Assembly: GCA_903870275.1 (NCBI GenBank)
Contig: CAIQCK010000087.1
Span: 1 to 46,973 of the forward strand
From: an uncultured bacterium
GTDB taxonomy: Bacteria > Verrucomicrobiota > Verrucomicrobiia > CAIQCK01
Direction of reading: 5' to 3'
Length of the DNA: 46,973 nt
Each line of letters begins with the position of its first letter. The stretch's first letter is position 1. The notes below the pieces were generated by a model. The model made no database searches, was not told where the DNA came from, and worked only from the letters and a program-made list of their open reading frames with translations. Made by a program: the position numbers and the translations under genes. Positions 17,497 to 26,112 of the stretch are shown here, one piece after another.

Positions 17497-18635
17497 ACCC
17501 GCGCTTCACCATGGATGGCAGCGACGCGCTTGAACGGCATCTCGCCGCAACCTGCGAGCGAGTGGCGGAAGGCGTGCGCGCTCTAGTGCCGGCGGCGAAG
17601 CTGGAAGGCGTGCTGCTTGGAGGCGGCTACGGGCGCGGCGAAGGCGGCGTATTGCGCACCGCGCAGGGCGACCGACCTTACAACGACCTGGAGTTCTACG
17701 TGCTCATCCGCGGCTGCAGTTTTCTCAATGAACGGCGGCATGTTCATCCGCTGCACGAACTCGGCGAGAAGCTCTCGCCCGACGCGCGTCTGGAGGTGGA
17801 GTTCAAGATACTCTCGCTGCGCAAACTCCGCTCCAGCCCGGTGAATATGTTTTACTATGACCTCGTGATGGGTCATCGCTGGTTCGGCGGCGACGACAGC
17901 CTGCTCGCCGGCTGTGAACACCACCGCGACGCGGCGCGCATCCCGCTGGACGAGGCGACACGGCTGATGATGAACCGTTGCTCCGGTTTGCTGTTCGCGG
18001 CGGAACGGTTGCAGCGCGCGAACTTCACCGACGACGACGCGGACTTCGTCAGGCGCAACCTCGCGAAGGCACAACTCGGCTTCGGCGACGCGGTGCTCGC
18101 GGCAGGCGGGCAGTATCATTGGAGTTGTCGCGAGCGCAAGGCGCGGCTGCAAGCATTGCAGGCGACCGGTGCGGCGGCGTGGATGGACCCAGTGCGGCGG
18201 CATCATGCAGCGGGTGTGGATTTCAAATTGCATCCGGTGCGATCGTGTGACTCGCGCGAGGACTTGCGGCAGCGACACCAAGAGATGACAAGGCTTGCGG
18301 AGTTGATCTGGCTCTGGTTGGAGAACCGCCGGCTCCGCGCGTCGTTCGCCTCCGTTGGCGACTACGCACTGAGCGAAGCGAACAAGTGCCCGGAAGCCTC
18401 TCCGCTTCGCAACCGGCTCGTGACCGCGAAGGCATTCGGGATGACGGCCGCGTTGTCGCCACTGGGCGGACGGTATCCCCGCGAGCGGCTGTTGGAATCG
18501 CTCGCCTTGCTGCTTTGGGGTGGCGCGTTGGACGACACGGCGCGGCAGCGGCTGCGCAGGAATCTGGACGCCGATCCAAACAATTTCGCCGGCTGGGTGG
18601 AGGCTTACGACGGTCTCTGGCGGCGGTTTAACTAA
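17493..18635 (+). CDS. Pol-beta-type nucleotidyltransferase-like protein of the EPS unit
   Basis: The 380-residue protein has an N-terminal nucleotidyltransferase signature: GGGYGRGEGG (the glycine-rich step), then NDLEFYV and LEVEFKIL supplying acidic residues where this superfamily binds metal. The remainder is mostly helical and unfamiliar. The family could transfer a nucleotidyl group to a protein, sugar or small molecule; no substrate can be assigned. It sits between two GT4 genes, overlapping one by 4 bp and 1 bp from the other. Its role in EPS production is inferred from position only. Confidence 0.7.
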   Translation: MNPRFTMDGSDALERHLAATCERVAEGVRALVPAAKLEGVLLGGGYGRGEGGVLRTAQGDRPYNDLEFYVLIRGCSFLNERRHVHPLHELGEKLSPDARLEVEFKILSLRKLRSSPVNMFYYDLVMGHRWFGGDDSLLAGCEHHRDAARIPLDEATRLMMNRCSGLLFAAERLQRANFTDDDADFVRRNLAKAQLGFGDAVLAAGGQYHWSCRERKARLQALQATGAAAWMDPVRRHHAAGVDFKLHPVRSCDSREDLRQRHQEMTRLAELIWLWLENRRLRASFASVGDYALSEANKCPEASPLRNRLVTAKAFGMTAALSPLGGRYPRERLLESLALLLWGGALDDTARQRLRRNLDADPNNFAGWVEAYDGLWRRFN

Positions 18636-18636
18636 C

Positions 18637-19851
18637 GTGAGAATCCTGGTTTTCTATCCTTATATTCCGTATCCCGTGGACCGCGGTACGTATCAGCGGA
18701 CCTTTCACCTGCTGCGTGCGCTGGCGCGCGACCACGAAGTTGACTTGCTGGCGTTGAGTGAAGGCGGCGAACGGCTGGAGCAAAAAGCCGTGTTCGAGAC
18801 GTTCTGCCGGCGGGTGGAATTTGTGCGCTTCGAGCATCCGGCGTGGCCGAGACTGTTCCCCGACCGGTTGCTGAATCCGCTGCCGACGACGATCCTTCAC
18901 TGGCGATTGCCGCACATCGCAGAGGCGCTGGAGCGGTTTTTGACGGGGCAGCGTTACGATCTCGTTCATGTCTGCGACATCGTGATGGCGCAATATTTCC
19001 TCGAACGTCACACGGCACTGAGCCTGGCGATGGACCGCAGCCGCGTGGACCTCGATTTCCAGATCGCGCAGCACCGCACCATGGCCCAGGGTCTGAAGTC
19101 AACCCTGCTTGACAACGAAAATATCTGGAAACTCGCGTGTTTTGAAAAGCGTGTCGCGCGCCGCGTTGCGGTGGAGGTGGTCTGCGGGCCGGACGACGAA
19201 ACGTTTATCCGCCGGCACATCAGCCGCGAGGTGCCGGTGCTGGTGGTGGCCAATGGTGTGGACCTCGAATATTTCCGGCCGGATGTCGAGCCGAAGGCGC
19301 GCGCCGCCGAACCAACGGTGTTATTCTGCGGCGCGATGGATTACTCTCCGAACGTGGACGCGCTACGCTGGTTCTTCGGCGGGATTCATGACTCTCTGCG
19401 GCGGCATGTGCCGGAACTGCGCGTGCTCATCGTTGGTAAATCGCCCGTCGCGGAAGTGCGGGCTTACACGGCGCGGCCCGGTGTGACGGTCACGGGCGGC
19501 GTGCCAGATGTGCGGCCATATTACCAACAGTCATGGCTGCAAATCGTGCCGTTGCGAATCGGCGGTGGCACGCGATTAAAAATTCCCGAAAGCATGGCCA
19601 TCGGCACACCGGTGGTTTCCACGACGATCGGCGCGCAGGGTCTCGACTTGGTCCACGGCGAGAACATCCTGCTGGCCGACACACCGGAAGCTTTCGCGAG
19701 TGAGACAGCGCGAGCGCTGGAGGATGCGTCGTTACGACAGCGGCTCGATACCGCCGGAAGAAAAACGGTCCACGAGCGGCTCGGCTGGCCGCGGCTGGGC
19801 AGGCAATTGGCGGGCTATTACGAGCGGACGTTCGGCGGTGCTGCAGGATGA
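18637..19851 (+). CDS. Glycosyltransferase family 4, PEP-CTERM/EpsH1-associated type
   Basis: The 404-residue protein starts at GTG 1 bp after the previous stop (VRILVFYPYIPYPVDRGTYQ); the upstream in-frame ATG at 18520 lies inside the preceding gene. The N-terminal IPYP-DRG and FHLLRALARDHEVDLLAL pattern, and the C-terminal LQIVPLRIGGGTRLKIPESM, recall the sugar transferases associated with exosortase EPS loci. It is the last gene of the first EPS unit. The following 130 bp are non-coding and face a convergent gene. Confidence 0.85.
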   Translation: MRILVFYPYIPYPVDRGTYQRTFHLLRALARDHEVDLLALSEGGERLEQKAVFETFCRRVEFVRFEHPAWPRLFPDRLLNPLPTTILHWRLPHIAEALERFLTGQRYDLVHVCDIVMAQYFLERHTALSLAMDRSRVDLDFQIAQHRTMAQGLKSTLLDNENIWKLACFEKRVARRVAVEVVCGPDDETFIRRHISREVPVLVVANGVDLEYFRPDVEPKARAAEPTVLFCGAMDYSPNVDALRWFFGGIHDSLRRHVPELRVLIVGKSPVAEVRAYTARPGVTVTGGVPDVRPYYQQSWLQIVPLRIGGGTRLKIPESMAIGTPVVSTTIGAQGLDLVHGENILLADTPEAFASETARALEDASLRQRLDTAGRKTVHERLGWPRLGRQLAGYYERTFGGAAG

Positions 19852-19981
19852 TTAGCTGGGCGACGGCGTCTAACGGATGCAATCCGGTCTTCCGACACGC
19901 CGGGGAACAGGATACGGGACGCAGACCGTTGACGACCGCTTGAGTTGCCGCTGAAATCAACCAGTTGCGGTCGAATGATCG

Positions 19982-20431
19982 TCAATGTCCCAACCCAGTG
20001 ATTTCCCAGACATGCCGCCACCACGAAATGGCCATGGAATATTCCACCTCGCCGTTGCGACCGAGGCGGACGATGGCCTGATAGCCGCCGGTCGGCTCAA
20101 TGTAGTCGCCGTGCCAGAGTGGTTTCGGGCCGCGCAGGGACACCGCCACTTCGCTGGCGCCGCCGCGGGGCGCGAGTTTGAGAACAACCGATGCCCCGTC
20201 TTCGATGTCGCGAAATCGACGCGACTGGCCGCAGGCGGAAATGGTGAGTTCCGGGATTGCAACGCCCGTGTTGTTGCACACTACAACCCACGACGTGTTG
20301 GAGGAGATGAGACTGGCGGCGATCACAGTGATGACCAACAACACGACAATCGCTGGCCAAAGTACCCGGCGCCGTTGCCAAAGCGGCTTCCGGCGCGGCA
20401 ACGGTAGTTTTTCAGGATTGTTCGCGATCAC
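19982..20431 (-). CDS. Small single-pass membrane protein, unknown function, antisense within the EPS locus
   Basis: From GTG at 20431 the product is 149 residues: a basic N-terminus (RRKPLWQRRRVLW), one membrane segment (PAIVVLLVITVIAASL) and about 95 residues outside, rich in beta-type sequence. An in-frame ATG at 20476 would add 15 residues but would overlap the start of the divergent gene at 20475. I do not recognise the family. It splits the EPS locus into two + strand units, converging on one and diverging from the other, so its promoter probably overlaps that of the second unit. Confidence 0.6.
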   Translation of the reverse strand: MIANNPEKLPLPRRKPLWQRRRVLWPAIVVLLVITVIAASLISSNTSWVVVCNNTGVAIPELTISACGQSRRFRDIEDGASVVLKLAPRGGASEVAVSLRGPKPLWHGDYIEPTGGYQAIVRLGRNGEVEYSMAISWWRHVWEITGLGH

Positions 20432-20474
20432 AGTATTCGACTCGGCTCCAACTCTCTGACAGGATAAACCAATC

Positions 20475-21962
20475 ATGAACGAAACGGATTCGCCATCACA
20501 AAACATGAATCTGCCGCCACCCATTGTCATGCTCGGCGTACCGTTTGATGTGGTCACGGTCGCACAGACCATCGCCATCATCGGTCGGATGATCGAGTCG
20601 CGCCGGCCACATTACTTGGCAACAGCGAACGCCGATTTCGTGGCACAGGCGGTCGGGGATGTGGAACTGCACCGTATCCTGCTCAATGCGCACCTCATCT
20701 TGTGCGACGGCACGCCGCTGGTCTGGGCCTCGCGCTGGCTGGGCAATCCGCTGCCCGAGCGCGTCGCTGGTTCAGACCTCGCCCCATTGCTGATGCGCAC
20801 CGCCGAGGAGAAAGGGTGGCGCATGTTTCTGCTCGGCTCCAAGGAGGAAATCCTCCAACGCGCTGTGGAAAAGCTCCGCGTGCAACATCCACGTCTGCAA
20901 CTCGTCGGCCATCTCTCACCACCATTCGCACCTCTGTTGGAGATGGACCACGCGGGCATCTGCCGCGCAATCCGCGAGGCAAAACCCGATATTCTCCTGG
21001 TGGGACTCGGATGCCCTAAGCAGGAGAAGTGGATCAACATGCACTACCGCACGCTCGGCGTGCCGGTCTCCGTCGGCGTCGGCGGCACGATTGATTTTCT
21101 GGCGGGTGAGATTCCGCGCGCGCCGATGTGGATGCGGCGGTCGGGACTGGAATGGGTCTATCGCCTGGCGCAGGAACCGAGGCGGTTGCTGGGGCGTTAC
21201 ACGACCGACCTGTGGGTACTGAGCACCGGCCTACTGGGGCAATGGTGGCAGCTGCAAGCGCGACGGCGACGCACGGCGCGCTATCACCGGCTGACGGTCG
21301 CCTCCGAGAAGACCGAGGCGGGATTCGAGGTCGTAAAGATTCCGCCGCGCTTCGACGCCGCCGTGGTGCACGAGCATGATTGGCTTTGGAAATGTTTGGT
21401 GTCGACACCGGCCCATTTGTTGGTGGATCTGGAAAGCGTGGAGTTTATTGACAGCACCGGCATCGGACTACTGATCTGGCTGCACAAAAGTCTCGCGGCG
21501 GCCAACTGTCACCTCGTACTGGCGGCCCCCTCGCCTATCGCGAAACAAGGTCTGGTGCGGATGCGTGTTTCCGATCTACTGGCCGTTGCGCCCGACCTCG
21601 ACGCGGCGAAAAAACTGATCATGGAGCGCACACGCGGTATCCAAGCCATTGCAACGCTGGACCTTTCACCGACGCCAAAACCACTGACGTGGCACGGCGA
21701 GATTGTGGCCTCTAACATCGAGGCAGTGAAGCATCTCACCGAGAGCTACATGAACTGCTACACTGCCAACCCAAGGCGGGTTGCGATTGACTTGGCCGAT
21801 GTTCGTTTCGCGGACACAGCCGGCGTCGGTCTCATGCTGCGCGTCAAAAAACAGGGTCTCCTTCGCGATATGGAGGTTCTTTTTCTCAATCCACAGCCCA
21901 ACATATTGAATGTCGTGCGCTTGCTTCGTCTGGAACAATATCTTTTTGGCGAAACGAAATGA
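20475..21962 (+). CDS. WecG/TagA/CpsF (GT26) glycosyltransferase fused to two STAS domains
   Basis: Residues 1-270 are a full GT26 enzyme: TANADF, CDGTPLVWASRWLG, GLGCPKQEKW (about 177-186), GVGGTIDFLAGEIPRAP and the terminal GLEWVYRL...EPRR...RY. Two STAS domains follow. The first has VEFIDSTGIGLL with S327 at the place phosphorylated in SpoIIAA-like anti-sigma antagonists; the second has VRFADTAGVGLM with T448. GT26 enzymes add ManNAc(A)-type sugars to undecaprenyl-linked acceptors. The usual protein ends near residue 270; the extra 220 residues suggest control by phosphorylation or partner binding. An AGGA lies 10 bases before the ATG. The next gene overlaps by 4 bp. Confidence 0.9.
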   Translation: MNETDSPSQNMNLPPPIVMLGVPFDVVTVAQTIAIIGRMIESRRPHYLATANADFVAQAVGDVELHRILLNAHLILCDGTPLVWASRWLGNPLPERVAGSDLAPLLMRTAEEKGWRMFLLGSKEEILQRAVEKLRVQHPRLQLVGHLSPPFAPLLEMDHAGICRAIREAKPDILLVGLGCPKQEKWINMHYRTLGVPVSVGVGGTIDFLAGEIPRAPMWMRRSGLEWVYRLAQEPRRLLGRYTTDLWVLSTGLLGQWWQLQARRRRTARYHRLTVASEKTEAGFEVVKIPPRFDAAVVHEHDWLWKCLVSTPAHLLVDLESVEFIDSTGIGLLIWLHKSLAAANCHLVLAAPSPIAKQGLVRMRVSDLLAVAPDLDAAKKLIMERTRGIQAIATLDLSPTPKPLTWHGEIVASNIEAVKHLTESYMNCYTANPRRVAIDLADVRFADTAGVGLMLRVKKQGLLRDMEVLFLNPQPNILNVVRLLRLEQYLFGETK

Positions 21963-23104
21963 AAGTCGCCTTCTCTACATCCGTTGTCCACCGCGGCAAG
22001 ACCGGCATTGCGCAATATGTCTTCGCACTGACCCGTACGCTGCTGGCCAGTGCGCGTGAACACCAGTTTACTTTGTTTGTGCTGGAGGAAGACTTGCCGC
22101 TGTTCGATTTCGCGGCCGGCCTGATGACCTTGGTGCCCGTGGCGGAACGTTTCCGGCCGGCGCTCAAGAACATCGCGTGGCACCAAACCGTGCTGCCGCG
22201 CCTGCTGCGCGAGCGCCACATAGAAGTCTGCCACGTGCCGAGTTACCGGCGGCTGTTGTGGCCCAAGCCATGCGCCTTGGTGGCAACGATCCACGATCTT
22301 GCGCCGTTCCACGTCGCCGGAAAATACGACATGGCCCGGATGTTTTACGGTCGCGTCATCGTGCGCGCGCTGGCGCGGAGGCAGGATGAGATCATCGCCA
22401 TCAGCCATAACACGGCTCGCGACATTGACCAGTTCTTCGACATTCCCGTCGCGCGGCAAAACGTCATCTACAACGGCATTGACCACGAGCGGTTCCGGCC
22501 CGGCGACACCACGCAGGCGCGCGCCGAAGCGGCTGCCCGCTGGCAGCTCAACCAGCCTTTCTTCCTCTACATCTCACGGCTCGAGCATCCCGGCAAAAAC
22601 CACGTTCGTGTCATCGAGGCGTTCAATCGTTTCAAAGCGTCGGCGCCGTCCAACCAGCAACTGGTCTTCGGCGGCAGCGACTGGTTTGGCGCCGACGTGA
22701 TTCGCGCAACAGCGCAACAGTCGCCGTACGCAAAGGACATCCGGTTTCTGGGCTTCGTGGACGACGCAGTGCTTTCGACGCTCTACCGCGCGGCGAACGC
22801 CGTGGTTTATCCGTCGCTCTACGAGGGATTCGGTTTTCCGCCGATCGAGGCGATGGCATGCGGCTGCCCGGCGATCAGTTCCACGCGCGGATCCCTGGGC
22901 GAAGTGGTGGCCGATGCCGCCGCCATCGTCAACCCGGAAAACGTGGATGAAATCGCCGCGGCAATGCAGCGGGTGACGACCGACATGGCTTGGCGCGAGC
23001 AACTGCGCGAAGCCGGCTTCCGCAACGCGCGCCGGTTCGACTGGCAGCGCAACGCGGCGGAGCTGCTGCGGGTTTACGCAAAAGCCTTGGAAAAGAAACC
23101 GTAG
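21959..23104 (+). CDS. Glycosyltransferase family 4 (EPS unit)
   Basis: The 381-residue protein starts MKVAFSTSVVHRGKTGIAQY at an ATGA overlap. It has the middle segment LVATIHDLAPFH, a second half FFLYISRLEHPGKNHVRVIEAF and the EX7E motif EGFGFPPIE with CPAISSTRGSLGEV. This is the mannosyltransferase-like branch of GT4, although the sugar is not certain. An 81-bp gap without obvious signals separates it from the ATPase gene. Confidence 0.9.
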   Translation: MKVAFSTSVVHRGKTGIAQYVFALTRTLLASAREHQFTLFVLEEDLPLFDFAAGLMTLVPVAERFRPALKNIAWHQTVLPRLLRERHIEVCHVPSYRRLLWPKPCALVATIHDLAPFHVAGKYDMARMFYGRVIVRALARRQDEIIAISHNTARDIDQFFDIPVARQNVIYNGIDHERFRPGDTTQARAEAAARWQLNQPFFLYISRLEHPGKNHVRVIEAFNRFKASAPSNQQLVFGGSDWFGADVIRATAQQSPYAKDIRFLGFVDDAVLSTLYRAANAVVYPSLYEGFGFPPIEAMACGCPAISSTRGSLGEVVADAAAIVNPENVDEIAAAMQRVTTDMAWREQLREAGFRNARRFDWQRNAAELLRVYAKALEKKP

Positions 23105-23185
23105 TTTTGTAAACGCCCGCCCGGCGGCACTAAAGGCGGCTGAAAAATGGCGTGCGTCAGCCGGAGGGCGTGATAATCTGCCGAC

Positions 23186-24019
23186 GTGGAACTACTTGGC
23201 CATTGGAAACTACGGGAGCGTCCCTTCGAGGCGACTTGGGACACTCGCTTTTTCTTTGCCAGTCCCGAACACGAGGAGGCGTTGAGCCGGCTGATTTATC
23301 TGGTGAACGAGACTTCAATGAACCTCGGCATGCTTAGCGGAGACATCGGCTGCGGCAAGACGCTGACGCGGTCCGTATTCGCGGAGCGGCTCGATCCACA
23401 ACGGTTTTGCGTGGCAACGGTGGAGAACTCCGGCTTCCCGTTCACAGACCTGCTTGCAGCGATCCTGCGGCGGGCGGAAACCGTGGCCGGCAACGGCGGC
23501 CAGACGAAGTTTGCGCGCTGCGACCGGCTGCAACAATGCCTGGAGCGGATGCACGCGGAGGGACGGCATTTGGTGTTGTTGCTCGACGAGGCGCAGGACA
23601 TGCCCGATAACACGTTGCACGAGTTGCGGTGGCTGACGAATTTCAATGGCGGTGGACGCGCGCTGGTGACGCTGGTGCTGATCGGACAGCCGGAACTGCG
23701 TTCGCTTGTGGCTGGCGATGCCGCCATCAACCAGCGCATCAGTTTGCGGTTTCACCTGAGGCCGCTGCGGCGCGAGGACGTGGAGCCTTACGTGCGCCAC
23801 CGGTTGCGCGTGGCCGGCCATCCCACCGGCGAGCTGTTTTCGGCGGAAGCTGCGGACGCGTTGTTCGAAGCGACGCGCGCCGTGCCGCGCGAGTTGAACC
23901 GCTTGTCGAAGCTCGCGCTGGAGCACGCATGGCTACAAGAAGCCCATTCAGTGGGAGTCGGCTCCGTTGAAGCCGTGGTGCGCGATTTGGAGAAACATCA
24001 AGCCTTGCCTGTAACATGA
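23186..24019 (+). CDS. ExeA/GspA-like AAA ATPase of exosortase-type EPS loci
   Basis: The 277-residue protein starts at GTG. It has LRERPFEATWDTRFFF at the N-terminus, Walker A GDIGCGKT (about residues 52-59), Walker B LVLLLDEAQDM and a sensor-type LVLIGQPELR. This matches the ATPase commonly found next to Wzz- and Wza-type genes in PEP-CTERM/XrtA EPS loci, where its precise role is unproven. No peptidoglycan-binding tail is present. The co-polymerase gene overlaps it by 4 bp, supporting joint function. Confidence 0.85.
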   Translation: MELLGHWKLRERPFEATWDTRFFFASPEHEEALSRLIYLVNETSMNLGMLSGDIGCGKTLTRSVFAERLDPQRFCVATVENSGFPFTDLLAAILRRAETVAGNGGQTKFARCDRLQQCLERMHAEGRHLVLLLDEAQDMPDNTLHELRWLTNFNGGGRALVTLVLIGQPELRSLVAGDAAINQRISLRFHLRPLRREDVEPYVRHRLRVAGHPTGELFSAEAADALFEATRAVPRELNRLSKLALEHAWLQEAHSVGVGSVEAVVRDLEKHQALPVT

Positions 24020-26109
24020 GTGAGCCAAACGAGTTCAGCGTCAGCGCCGTGAACCGCAAACGCGCCGAGGCCGCCAGTCAACCGGCATCGGACGTCCCAG
24101 CGGTGATGACTCAGCCCGTTGTGTCAAGGCCAGCAACGGAGCCGGAACCGGCGGCGGGCGGAATGGCGCTGCCGTTCGATCCGTTGCGGCTGATTGACGC
24201 CCTGGCCCGGCACTGGCTAAGGCTTGTGCTGACAGCGGCGATCTTTGGCGCACTGGCGTTGCTGATCGGATTCGGCTCTTTTGTCACCGAATACACGGCG
24301 ACGGCGCAGTTCATTAAGCAAGAAATGCCCAACACCTTCCGCGTTTCGGAAGTCGGCGAACCGTTCCGCCCACGGCAGTTGACACTGCCGACGCTTGTCG
24401 GTTTGATGAAATCCTTCTCCGTGCTGGAGAGAACATGCCAGCGCGCAAAAACAGATCTGTCGCCGCGGGCGCTGCTGGGCGGGTTGACGATCACTCCCGA
24501 ACGCAACACCGACCTCATCAAGGTTTCGTTAAAGACCAGCCTTGGCGAGCAGCCGACGCTGGATTTGCTGAACGCTTTCGGTCAAGAAGTGGTGCAAATG
24601 ACCCGCGAGACGCAGGCACAAGAGGCCGCGGACATGAACAAGTTTCTAAAGCAACAATTGGTCAAAGCGGAACAAGACATGGTCCGGATCAACAGCGAAT
24701 TGCTGGCGTTTTCGAAGGAATCACACGTGGTGGACGCGGACAAGGAGCTGGATGCCGAACTGCGCAAAACAGGCGAATTGGATCTGAAGTATGAAACCAT
24801 GCGGCTGGACTACGAAACGTTGGATTTGAAAATCGAAGGACTGGCAAAGGAACTTGGACAACACAATCCATTGACGGCTCAGTTACAAGGGGCGCGCTCG
24901 CAGTTGGCCCAGTTGCTGAACACCTACACGGAGGCGAACCCCATTGTCCAGAGCCAACGCGCGCAGGTGGCCGCGATTGAAAAACAAATCAAGGAATCCA
25001 CATCACAAACTTCTTCTGTGTCCCCGTCGGCCGGCGAGGGCGGCACGGTTGCCGCCAACCTCTACATGGAACTGGTGACGTCTCACTCGCAGAAAGAGAT
25101 CCTCGCGGCGCAACTCAAACAGTTGGCAGTCGTGCGTGAAACCGCCAACAAGCGGCTGAGTGGTTTGCCGGAGAAGAGCATGCAATACGCCCGCATCAAG
25201 GCGCGGCAGCAGTCGCTCGAAACCGCGCGCGTTTTACTGGCCAGCCGTCAGCGCGAAGCGCAGTTGTTTGAGGATAGCGCGCTTGGCTACTGCCGTTTCT
25301 TCGAGGCTCAACCGCAGGATGTCGAGGTCAGCGGGCGCGGCAAGAAAATCGCCATCGCATTGACGGCCGGCACGGTGATGGGACTGTTGCTATGTGTTTT
25401 GCTGATCTGCCTGACCGAGTCGTTCGACGACAGGCTGAAAACTCCCGCCGATGTCAGACGAGCGACGCAGTTGCCCCTGCTCGCCTCACTACCGGACGTG
25501 ACGGCGTGGGACGCGGGCAAACTGGAAGCATGGGCGTTTCGAACGTGGATGGCGTTCCAGTCTCAGTTGGTGGCCGGGCCGAACCAAAGCCTTGTTTGCG
25601 GTTTTGTCTCGGTCAGCGATGGCGAGGGACGCTCGACGTGGATTCGACTTCTGGCCGGTGCCGCGGGTCAGCGTGAGCGCAACGTCGTGGTGGTGGCGAA
25701 CGATCCTTCCGCCGGCACCGACACCATTCGGCTGGATGACGCTCTGGCGCAACCGTCCCTTGTCGCTCAAGCCGCCACCAAGCCCGCTGCCGGCGCCGTT
25801 TGGGTGGTTGTGGGCAAGGATTGGCAATGGAACGCGGCCCGACGCCGCCAGTGGCAGACGGCGCTGGCTCTGTGGCAACAGCGCCATGGGTTGGTCGTGC
25901 TGCTCGAGCTGGCTGCGGCTCGCAAACCGGAAACGTCGCTCATGGCCGAGTCGCTGCCGAACCTCGTCTGGCTTGTCGGCGGCGGACAGGCCCGCGGGCG
26001 CGACACAAACGAACAACTGGCGGCGCTCCGGCAGGCGCGCTGCCATCTCGTCGGCGCGGTCTTGAACCGGGAGCCGGCCCTGCGGATCCCGCACGCAAGA
26101 AATAGTTGA
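24016..26109 (+). CDS. Wzz/GumC-type polysaccharide co-polymerase with a degenerate tyrosine-kinase-like domain
   Basis: The 697-residue protein has a membrane segment near residues 70-90 (LVLTAAIFGALALLIGF), a long periplasmic coiled-coil region, a second membrane segment (ALTAGTVMGLLLCVLLICL) near residue 455 and a cytoplasmic domain. That domain aligns with BY-kinases, but its Walker A reads DGEGRST with R539 where the essential Lys should be, the acidic Walker B is not evident, and there is no C-terminal Tyr cluster. It probably sets polymer length without kinase activity. The first 60 residues are a flexible Pro/Ala-rich tail. Confidence 0.85.
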   Translation: MSEPNEFSVSAVNRKRAEAASQPASDVPAVMTQPVVSRPATEPEPAAGGMALPFDPLRLIDALARHWLRLVLTAAIFGALALLIGFGSFVTEYTATAQFIKQEMPNTFRVSEVGEPFRPRQLTLPTLVGLMKSFSVLERTCQRAKTDLSPRALLGGLTITPERNTDLIKVSLKTSLGEQPTLDLLNAFGQEVVQMTRETQAQEAADMNKFLKQQLVKAEQDMVRINSELLAFSKESHVVDADKELDAELRKTGELDLKYETMRLDYETLDLKIEGLAKELGQHNPLTAQLQGARSQLAQLLNTYTEANPIVQSQRAQVAAIEKQIKESTSQTSSVSPSAGEGGTVAANLYMELVTSHSQKEILAAQLKQLAVVRETANKRLSGLPEKSMQYARIKARQQSLETARVLLASRQREAQLFEDSALGYCRFFEAQPQDVEVSGRGKKIAIALTAGTVMGLLLCVLLICLTESFDDRLKTPADVRRATQLPLLASLPDVTAWDAGKLEAWAFRTWMAFQSQLVAGPNQSLVCGFVSVSDGEGRSTWIRLLAGAAGQRERNVVVVANDPSAGTDTIRLDDALAQPSLVAQAATKPAAGAVWVVVGKDWQWNAARRRQWQTALALWQQRHGLVVLLELAAARKPETSLMAESLPNLVWLVGGGQARGRDTNEQLAALRQARCHLVGAVLNREPALRIPHARNS

Positions 26110-26112
26110 AAT

